Source: Deltaproteobacteria bacterium (lineage in GTDB: Bacteria; Desulfobacterota; Desulfobulbia; Desulfobulbales; BM004). Taken from it: a stretch of DNA of 8,048 nucleotides. Of this stretch, positions 1 through 5,721 are shown in pieces. The DNA is taken from NCBI GenBank assembly GCA_019312685.1, contig JAFDCR010000066.1:1-8048 (forward strand). Reading direction: 5' to 3'. The position numbers and the translations under genes are program-made. A model generated the notes under the pieces. It was not told where the DNA came from. It saw only the letters and a list, made by a program, of their open reading frames with translations, and searched no databases. Positions within the stretch are counted from its first letter, which is position 1. The number at the start of each line of letters is the position of its first letter.

Positions 1-1414
1 ACCTGCTGGTAATGCTCAGCCAAGTCGTCTTCGCCAAAACCGTACAAAACAGTGAGGCTGCGGTAAGTCCGCCGAATACGGTGCCGGTTGTAAAGGAAAG
101 TATGCCTCGCCGTTCCTCCCATAGATCATAGGAAGCATCCGGCAGCCCCGTTTCCTTGTCTCTGTAACAACACAGGAACTCGGCAGCCTTCTTGATAAGC
201 GGTCGGTAGAGCGGTTTGATGAATTCAATATCTCGGTAAATAACAAAATGATTCCACAGGGCCCAGATTACCAGGGCGGTTTCGTCTTCCTGAATCGGCA
301 GTTGGTGTTGGCCGTTATCCTGCCAGGGATGCCAGGAAGAGGCCAGGGTGGAGTCGGGATTATATTTATGAAGAAAATATCCTTCATCTGTAATTATTTT
401 TGCACAGAACTGGTAAAAACGTTGGGCTATTACAGGGTAACCGGCAACATCAAGGGCGTTTGCAACAAGGGCTCCATCACGGGGCCAGATATAAGAATAG
501 GTGTCCCGGTTGAATAAAACCACATCTGAATCATTGGCTGCCAGAATACCACCCTGGGCATCGATCTGTGTGTTGAGGACGAGTAGGCTCCTGCTGTATA
601 ACTTGGCCACTGAAGGAGGCAGTATATCGAGGGCGGGGGTTTCCTTATGAACCCAGAGATTCCAGTAGTCTGAAGTCCTTTTAATCAAGGATTCAGCTGA
701 TTTATGTTTTACAAGAGCATCGAGACGGCGCACATCCTGCCATGTTTTCCCTGCGGCAAGCCAGTAATAAGCTTTTCCCTGCGACATGCCGTCAACTTCC
801 AGATGCAGACCAATAACAGAGTCAACAGATCCCTGGGCAATGGTATTGCCTGACAGGATTCCATCCTCGGCATCAATGTATGTTCCTTCCTTGCCGTGAA
901 TGTTTTTCTGGCCGACTGCAAACTGGTCCAGGCCGGAACCCATTTCAGTTTCCCCGCCTATCAGGAAGTAGCGCGCGCCCTTATAATGGACCAAACCTCC
1001 CGACTCAGGATCAAATACTGCAGTATCTCCCACACTGTTACCCGATATATCCATATTGTGACTGAGAAAAAGCCTAATGCGGCGTTCCTCCGGCAGCATA
1101 TTCTCAACAATTATTTCACGTATATAGATATTTTCATGAAAGTCGACAATATCCCGGCACCTCAGGAGTATACCGAATTTTTTGTGATACAGTGATACAC
1201 GCGTTACCTGGGAATCCTCCTCGTATCCCAGATCGATATTCCATTCATTACCGATCCAGGAAAATTGATTTTCCACCCAGATGCCAAGCCGGCAGTATTC
1301 TCCCTGGACATGATTTTCCTGGCCCACATGAGGAAAGTACAGGTCGCGGATATTGTAGTGATGATCAAAACATATAAGCAGTTTACCGTTTCCAACAGGT
1401 ATATCTCTCGGCAT
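1..1414 (-). CDS. Glycoside hydrolase family 15 (glucoamylase-type), 3' part missing, apparent frameshift near the edge
   Basis: Likely an exo-acting glucan 1,4-alpha-glucosidase or related GH15 enzyme that releases glucose from alpha-glucans. The ATG at 1414 opens MPRDIPVGNGKLL and then RDLYFPHVGQENH, the usual beginning of bacterial GH15 proteins; GGGAG lies about 10 bases upstream. Residues 1 to about 250 fit the N-terminal beta-sandwich. The (alpha/alpha)6 barrel follows, with IWPRDGAL (R312, D313, substrate binding) and YDLWEER, where E433 corresponds to the general acid (Glu179 of Aspergillus glucoamylase). The general base would lie beyond the window. After F456 (codon at 49-47) the frame reads CTVLAKTTW, whereas the family-like YGFGEDDLAEHYQQ appears in another frame. 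One more T in the T run would join them as LFLYGFGEDD, so this is a frameshift or a sequencing error. No signal peptide is seen, so a cytoplasmic role is likely. Glucodextranase or trehalase activity cannot be excluded. It starts 58 bases after mutY. Confidence 0.88.
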   Translation of the reverse strand, partial: MPRDIPVGNGKLLICFDHHYNIRDLYFPHVGQENHVQGEYCRLGIWVENQFSWIGNEWNIDLGYEEDSQVTRVSLYHKKFGILLRCRDIVDFHENIYIREIIVENMLPEERRIRLFLSHNMDISGNSVGDTAVFDPESGGLVHYKGARYFLIGGETEMGSGLDQFAVGQKNIHGKEGTYIDAEDGILSGNTIAQGSVDSVIGLHLEVDGMSQGKAYYWLAAGKTWQDVRRLDALVKHKSAESLIKRTSDYWNLWVHKETPALDILPPSVAKLYSRSLLVLNTQIDAQGGILAANDSDVVLFNRDTYSYIWPRDGALVANALDVAGYPVIAQRFYQFCAKIITDEGYFLHKYNPDSTLASSWHPWQDNGQHQLPIQEDETALVIWALWNHFVIYRDIEFIKPLYRPLIKKAAEFLCCYRDKETGLPDASYDLWEERRGILSFTTGTVFGGLTAASLFCTVLAKTTWLSITSR

Positions 1415-1472
1415 AGACGCTTTCTCCCGGTGTCTGACAAATAAAACTGATCTCAGAAGTTTTGACTCTTAC

Positions 1473-2549
1473 TCATGAAAAGTAACCGCTGTAAAATAAA
1501 TGATCAATTAATTTTCTGTGTCCTGCAGGGAAAGCATACCGGGAGAGTTCAGCAGGATTTACCCAGCGGTATTCCTGGGCCCCACGGAGTTTTGGTTCGT
1601 CTCTGCCGGCCAGCAAGCTGCAGAAATAACAGTGCAGAACAACCCGGTATATCGTGTAGCTGTGCTGTACTGTGATGATTTTTCTGAGATTGCCGACTGC
1701 AAGTTCTGTCTCCTCGTTGTATTCACGAACCAGAGCCATTTCCGGGGTTTCACCATGTTCCAGACGTCCACCGGGAAACTCCCAGAGGTTGGGCCAGACT
1801 CCACTGGGTTTGCGTTTTTGGATGAGAACCCTGCTGTTACGCTCAAGAACGCCTGTGGCCATTTCAATAAATATAGTTTTGGAGGGATTTTTTAATACCG
1901 GTCTTTTTGAGACAAGTTCCAGTCTGAGGGCTTGGCAGTGAGAGCTTACAGGGCAAATCCTGCATCGAGGATTCCGTGGTATGCAGATAAGGGCACCGAG
2001 CTCCATGAGCGCCTGGTTGAAATCCCTGGCACAGCCTGGAGGGATCATCTCTCTGGCTTTTTGCCAGATAAATATTTGTGTTTCTTTATCTTTGACTTGC
2101 TTGTCAAGATTAAAAAGCCGGGCAAAAACACGTTCAATATTTGCATCCACCAGGGGGTATTCCCGATGGAAGGCAATGCTCATGATAGCCCCCGCAGTAT
2201 AAGGACCTATACCGGGTAGACGAAGAAGACTTTTGTAGTCTTCAGGCAGGTTTCCATTGAAGTTCTTGGCAAGCAGCCTGGCTGTTTTAAGTATATTATG
2301 AGCCCTGGAATAATATCCCAGGCCTTCCCACAACTTCAGTATTTTTTCTTCGCTTGCCCTGGTTATACTTTTTATATCAGGAAAATATGATATCCAGGTG
2401 TTAAAATATGCAACCGCTCTGTCCATCTGGGTCTGCTGCAGCATGATTTCGGAGATCCAGACATGATATGGGGAATAAGTCTGCCGCCAGGGAAGCTTTC
2501 TGGCGTTTTCCCGGAACCACTGCAAAAGATCCTGCTGGAATTTTTCCAT
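1473..2549 (-). CDS. mutY: A/G-specific adenine glycosylase MutY
   Basis: A base-excision repair glycosylase that removes adenine paired opposite 8-oxoguanine, preventing G:C to T:A changes. Numbering is from the ATG at 2549 (358 residues). The EIMLQQTQ motif carries E34, the catalytic glutamate equivalent to E. coli Glu37. The helix-hairpin-helix LPGIGPYTAG spans 111-120, and D135 in LVDANIERV is the catalytic aspartate (most homologues have DGN here). C189, C196, C199 and C205 form the C-x6-C-x2-C-x5-C 4Fe-4S cluster. The C-terminal NUDIX_4-type domain starts near 225 and keeps a nearly complete Nudix box (261-283, with REYNEE). A TTG at 2564 would add five residues. The ATG is preferred because MEKFQQDLLQWF aligns with the usual MutY N-terminus; neither start has a strong ribosome-binding site. 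It lies 54 bases after the reductase gene and is probably cotranscribed with it. Confidence 0.95.
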   Translation of the reverse strand: MEKFQQDLLQWFRENARKLPWRQTYSPYHVWISEIMLQQTQMDRAVAYFNTWISYFPDIKSITRASEEKILKLWEGLGYYSRAHNILKTARLLAKNFNGNLPEDYKSLLRLPGIGPYTAGAIMSIAFHREYPLVDANIERVFARLFNLDKQVKDKETQIFIWQKAREMIPPGCARDFNQALMELGALICIPRNPRCRICPVSSHCQALRLELVSKRPVLKNPSKTIFIEMATGVLERNSRVLIQKRKPSGVWPNLWEFPGGRLEHGETPEMALVREYNEETELAVGNLRKIITVQHSYTIYRVVLHCYFCSLLAGRDEPKLRGAQEYRWVNPAELSRYAFPAGHRKLIDHLFYSGYFS

Positions 2550-2603
2550 AAGTGTTACAAGCAAGAATATTTAACAATAACCCATATGGAGGTGGTTGCT
2601 AAA

Positions 2604-4787
2604 TCAACATGTCGTGTAGCCGCAGCTTATACATTGGCTGCAGCCGCCGCTGCGACGCAGGGTAAGTTTGCCGCAGGCAGGACAGGAGGAGTAGGAAGAG
2701 GGTTCTTCGTACGGATCGGGGTCCTCTTTGCCGTTTGCTTCCGGAGCGCAGCTGTCAAGTACTTTGGCAAGGGCTGCCGGGATGGAGAATACTCTTCCCA
2801 GGGATGTGTTGGTCCAGACACTGTCGGAAGATATATCCTCCAGGGTGCGGGCTATTTTACCGACCAGACGGTAATCGTGCTGCAGTGCCACCGATATGAC
2901 CCGGCCCAGTGACTCGCACATGCCATGTATGGTCGAGCCTGACTTGGTTGTATTGATAAACACCTCCCGGACATGATCCTGTTCGCCCTTGTTGGCCGTA
3001 ACATAGAGTGATGCCGGACCGCTGAATTTGAAGGTGCTGCCGTAGCGTTCCGGCAAATCGGAAAATGGTGTACCCGGTTTTTCGGCAGACTTGGCGGCGG
3101 AGTCACTCAGAATGCCGGTCATGGAAGAATCCCGGAACATGGTGATCCCTTTGAGTTTACTGTCTCGGGCAACAAACAGCATTTCCTTTATATCTTCCAC
3201 CGTTGTGGTAGCCGGGAGGTTTATGGTCTTGGAAACAGCAGTATGGTTGAATGTCTGGCACGCCTCCAGAATCCTGATCTGCTGCAGGGGGGTAATATTA
3301 TGGGCTGTCTGACCTTCGATCCAGGCGAGTTTGTTTTTATCATATTCGTAAAACTCCAAAGGAACGAGTGTAAACTCTTTCCAGGAACCGTCCGCATCCT
3401 TGACGCGGCGGGACTGGATAATGGAAAAGTAGGGCTCAACCCCGGTGCATGCCACCCGTAAAAGCTGGGAAATTGAACCGGTCGGGGCCTGGGATGTGGT
3501 GACCGAGTTATAGAGACCACCCATTTTTTTGACTGCACCAAAAATTCTTTCTATATGTTTCTCCCAAATGGCGTTATCTGGTAGTTCACCAGCAAAATTT
3601 TCCGCCTCTTTGTGGATTTTGTTGACATATTTCATATTCCATTTTCTGGGTTCAAGTTTTTCCCCTTTGCTCTCCTTGAATTCGGCATAATCAATACTTC
3701 CCTGCATGGAACCGAGCATCAGGGCAAGCTGGGTAGCCTTGGCAAATTTCGGCGCCTCGTGTTCGTCGGTATAGGCTATTTCAAAGTGATTCATGGCATG
3801 CTGCAACCCGGTGAAACCGATTCCTATGGGCCTGAACTTCAAGGTGTTTTTCTTGATGCGTTCAATGGGGGGGAAGCCGCCCATATCCAGGATTTCATTT
3901 CCCGCCGCCGCGGCAAGTCTCGAGTATTCATAGACATTTGCAAGATAAGAGGAAAAGTCTTTATGAAGACATTTTGTCAGATTGACGGTAAGGAGATTAC
4001 AGGCTGTATCCTTGGTTGAAAGATACTCACCGCAGGGATTTGAAAATACCGGGTTGTGCTTTCTCAGCACCGGGGTGTTATCAAGACTTTTTTGGGTGAA
4101 AAGCAGACCTGGGTCACCCGACTTCCAGATATATTCCGCAATAAGCTGGATGAGTTCTTCATCATCCCAGAATTTATCATCCGTAACATTGACTGAAACG
4201 TTGCAGCCGGTATAAACGCCTGGTTTTTCGCCTTTAAAGGTGATGAGTTCCTTAATGTCCTTGATGTCATAATCCGCCTGGATCATTAACGCGCCGCGCC
4301 GTTTCCCTCCCTGGCTTATTCTGGCAGACAGGTAGGAATAGCCCTTGGCAAATGAAACCGGTCCGGATGCTGTGCCCTGGCCATTATCAACCCGAGCTCC
4401 CTTGGGGCGAATGTGAGAGACATCTATCCCGCCGCCGCCGGAATGTTGGAATATGGTAACAAGATCCCTTTCCATATCAAATATTGCCTCAGTGGAGTCT
4501 TCAACGTTACCGAGGGGATAGCAGGAATAATAACCTTTTCTCTGGGTATATGGATTGCCGCCGTTCATGAGAAAAGGCGTTGCGGTAATAAACTGACCAT
4601 TCTGCAGGGCCTTGGCAATACCTGGAAAAGAGAATTCACTGCTGATGCGTTTTAAAACCTGTCTGAGATCTTTTTCCTTGGGTTTGCCGGTTTTAGGATT
4701 CCTGACCGCATATCTTTCCTTAATCAGATAGTTTACAAAACGGTCCCATTCCTTAATGGCATCTTCTCGGCTTATCGGCAGTTTCAT
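2604..4787 (-). CDS. nrdJ: Adenosylcobalamin-dependent (class II) ribonucleotide reductase
   Basis: Reduces ribonucleotides to deoxyribonucleotides using a radical generated from coenzyme B12, so it needs neither oxygen nor a separate radical subunit. Numbering is from the ATG at 4787 (727 residues). YYSCYPL holds C89 and ACNLLTVNL holds C263, the active-site redox pair. NPCGE (250-254) provides N250, thiyl-radical C252 and E254, equivalent to N437/C439/E441 of E. coli NrdA. APTGS (434-438) is the phosphate-binding loop of the barrel. There is no N-terminal ATP-cone. The tail has CPAC (702, 705) and then C716, C719, C722 and C727, the cysteine-rich end typical of the NrdJ type (TIGR02504-like) that re-reduces the active site. 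The ATG at 4787 is chosen because AAGGAG lies 8 bases upstream; an in-frame ATG at 4805 would add MQGVRR but overlaps that site and has no ribosome-binding site of its own. It is probably the first gene of an operon with mutY and the GH15 gene. Confidence 0.95.
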   Translation of the reverse strand: MKLPISREDAIKEWDRFVNYLIKERYAVRNPKTGKPKEKDLRQVLKRISSEFSFPGIAKALQNGQFITATPFLMNGGNPYTQRKGYYSCYPLGNVEDSTEAIFDMERDLVTIFQHSGGGGIDVSHIRPKGARVDNGQGTASGPVSFAKGYSYLSARISQGGKRRGALMIQADYDIKDIKELITFKGEKPGVYTGCNVSVNVTDDKFWDDEELIQLIAEYIWKSGDPGLLFTQKSLDNTPVLRKHNPVFSNPCGEYLSTKDTACNLLTVNLTKCLHKDFSSYLANVYEYSRLAAAAGNEILDMGGFPPIERIKKNTLKFRPIGIGFTGLQHAMNHFEIAYTDEHEAPKFAKATQLALMLGSMQGSIDYAEFKESKGEKLEPRKWNMKYVNKIHKEAENFAGELPDNAIWEKHIERIFGAVKKMGGLYNSVTTSQAPTGSISQLLRVACTGVEPYFSIIQSRRVKDADGSWKEFTLVPLEFYEYDKNKLAWIEGQTAHNITPLQQIRILEACQTFNHTAVSKTINLPATTTVEDIKEMLFVARDSKLKGITMFRDSSMTGILSDSAAKSAEKPGTPFSDLPERYGSTFKFSGPASLYVTANKGEQDHVREVFINTTKSGSTIHGMCESLGRVISVALQHDYRLVGKIARTLEDISSDSVWTNTSLGRVFSIPAALAKVLDSCAPEANGKEDPDPYEEPSSYSSCPACGKLTLRRSGGCSQCISCGYTTC

Positions 4788-4802
4788 TCTCCGGACTCCT
4801 TG
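4788..4802 (-). promoter_or_regulatory. Ribosome-binding site that decides the nrdJ start
   Basis: On the minus strand AAGGAG is followed by eight bases (TCCGGAGA) and then the ATG at 4787. The upstream in-frame ATG at 4805-4803 is preceded only by AT-rich sequence with a run of Ts, so the later start is favoured. Confidence 0.75.
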
Positions 4803-4920
4803 CATTGAAAAAAAACATTTGGTGTGATTTTGGGAGATTTACGGTTTGTCTCCTGTGATATTCAATCAGCTTCAATTGACAAGTATTTGATATTATTGAT
4901 TAATTATCGATGATAACAGA

Positions 4921-4948
4921 ATAATTGCTGGTAAAAAAGTTGTGTCAA
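4921..4948 (-). promoter_or_regulatory. Possible second promoter for nrdJ
   Basis: On the minus strand TTGACA (4948-4943), a 16-base spacer and AATTAT (4926-4921, four of six matches) could form a second, weaker promoter. Its -35 element sits inside the palindrome at 4935-4953, so a protein bound there would block it. Confidence 0.3.
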
Positions 4949-4953
4949 CTTTT
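4935..4953. promoter_or_regulatory. Perfect 8-base inverted repeat near the nrdJ transcription start
   Basis: AAAAGTTG-TGT-CAACTTTT has perfect 8-base arms around a 3-base centre. It lies just downstream of the expected start of the main promoter and overlaps the -35 element of the possible second one, a typical place for a repressor site. The short spacer fits a protein-binding site better than an RNA hairpin. The regulator is unknown. Confidence 0.35.
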
Positions 4954-4972
4954 GCTGGCTCCGGGAAATGAA

Positions 4973-5001
4973 AATATAGAATAAAGTAACTTGTGTGTCA
5001 A
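4973..5001 (-). promoter_or_regulatory. Sigma70-like promoter for nrdJ-mutY-GH15
   Basis: On the minus strand TTGACA (5001-4996) is a perfect -35 element. A 17-base spacer separates it from TATATT (4978-4973), five of six matches to the -10 consensus. It points toward nrdJ. Hexamers and spacing are close to ideal, but no transcription start is known. Confidence 0.6.
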
Positions 5002-5011
5002 AGAAAAAGAC

Positions 5012-5026
5012 ACCACAATATGTGGT
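5012..5026. promoter_or_regulatory. Palindrome upstream of the nrdJ promoter, candidate NrdR-type operator
   Basis: ACCACA-ATA-TGTGGT is a perfect 6-base inverted repeat centred 18 bases upstream of the proximal -35 edge, with its near end 10 bases from the -35 element. Against the NrdR box as I recall it (acaCwAtATaTwGtgt), bases 5013-5028 match 12 of 16 positions. NrdR boxes usually occur as helically phased pairs, and I see no good second copy, so the assignment is tentative. Its position does suggest regulation of the reductase promoter. Confidence 0.35.
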
Positions 5027-5089
5027 ATATTATGTAAATCTTTTGCGAATCCAGCTATAAGCCGATTTAAAGAGGCAAAATGTGTCAGC

Positions 5090-5118
5090 TTGAAATTTCT
5101 TTATCGTTAAAATTTCAA
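5090..5118. repeat. AT-rich inverted repeat
   Basis: TTGAAATTT (5090-5098) and AAATTTCAA (5110-5118) are perfect 9-base arms around an 11-base loop. The repeat lies about 45 bases beyond the transporter-remnant stop. No T run follows on the minus strand, so a terminator role is weak. With such base composition it may be chance. Confidence 0.3.
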
Positions 5119-5161
5119 ATGGTAAATAAATGATATTTTTAGGGAGAAAATGACCCGGGTT

Positions 5162-5561
5162 CTATCCCAGCAGGGTTATTAAAATCATACCGATAAACAT
5201 AAGCACGGTACCAAGCCCGCGGTATTTAATATCACTTTCCTTTAAGATCAGCCAACTCAGGAAAACACAGAAAAGGTATGGACAGGGAAAGCGGAGAAAG
5301 TTTCATAGCATACAGATAGAGGATATAGGCCGTTATATTGATCGGAATAGAAATGATGAAAGTCCACCAGAATGTATGGTCCAGCGTCGGTGTCTCGATG
5401 ATGATGCAGCCAATGGCAAGAGGCGGCAGAGCCCAGAAGAGTTCGAGAACCGCTATTTCCAGCGGCTGGATTTCCTGACTAGGTTTTTATTGAAACATCC
5501 CTGGCGGCAATGGAGGCTGCTGCTGCCAGAGACAGAATAAACCAGATCACTTTCTTGGCAT
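5162..5561 (-). pseudogene. Broken EamA/DMT-family transporter remnant (single EamA-like domain)
   Basis: A drug/metabolite-type membrane transporter domain can be read only by combining frames. From about 5550, VIWFILSLAAAA then IAARDVSIK forms the first helix and stops at TAG (5481-5479). The next frame gives SQEIQPLEIAVLELFWALPP, then TAYILYLYAMKLSPLSLSIP, typical of EamA helices 2 to 4. A third frame gives LSWLILKES, then RGLGTVLMFIGMILITLLG and a TAG stop at 5164-5162. Removing one A from the five-A run at 5484-5488 restores the first junction. At the second (about 5265-5275), one base too many remains and helix 4 looks 7-8 residues short, so a real deletion of about 23 bases is plausible. 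One more A near 5553 would let the ATG at 5561 join as MPRKVIWF. About 130 codons cover one EamA domain, whereas most family members have two. It is a decayed gene or error-rich sequence; the substrate is unknown. Confidence 0.72.
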
Positions 5562-5660
5562 AGTCCTTACATAAATTTATTAAAGACTTTTTTTCTGACA
5601 GTATTAAAGAGCCCGTTTTTTTAAATCAATACAGATAAGAAGCTCGGCAAAAATACCAAA

Positions 5661-5694
5661 TAAAAAAGGGTGGCTATCAGATAACCACCCTTTT
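5661..5694 (-). terminator. Rho-independent terminator after the OmpA-like lipoprotein gene
   Basis: On the minus strand AAAAGGGTGGTTAT, loop CTG and ATAGCCACCCTTTT form a 14-pair stem with one G-U pair, and the T-rich tail TTTTTTATTT follows. It starts about 28 bases beyond the stop of the lipoprotein gene, separating it from the transporter remnant and nrdJ. Confidence 0.88.
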
Positions 5695-5721
5695 CGGTTT
5701 AGCACTAAGTACGATTAATTA

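Larger units (their letters stand above)
4788..5161. other. Non-coding stretch upstream of nrdJ
   Basis: These 374 AT-rich bases have no convincing reading frame on either strand. They hold a good promoter (4973-5001), a weaker second promoter (4921-4948), two palindromes (5012-5026 and 4935-4953) and an AT-rich inverted repeat (5090-5118). If the first promoter is used, the nrdJ transcript has a leader of roughly 180 bases. No cobalamin riboswitch signature was found, although the enzyme uses B12. Confidence 0.7.

Noticed and set aside
16..246. Minus-strand frame ending VRFWRRRLG
   Set aside because: It is an alternative frame of the GH15 gene; the GH15 motifs with LWEE are in the neighbouring frame.
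2550..2603. Terminator between nrdJ and mutY
   Set aside because: The imperfect arms TTTAGCAACC and GGTTATTGTTAAA need bulges, and no T run follows.
2463..2912. Plus-strand open frame spanning the nrdJ-mutY junction
   Set aside because: It lies opposite two well-conserved genes, has a low-complexity alanine-rich sequence and resembles no family.
4814..4860. Leader hairpin followed by a run of eight Ts, as a possible attenuator before nrdJ
   Set aside because: The GGAGA/TCTCC arms are only five bases and about 17 bases separate the stem from the T run, so it does not form a standard terminator.
4788..5161. Cobalamin riboswitch upstream of the B12-dependent reductase
   Set aside because: The conserved B12-box (GCCACTG on the transcribed strand) is absent and no matching multi-stem layout could be traced.
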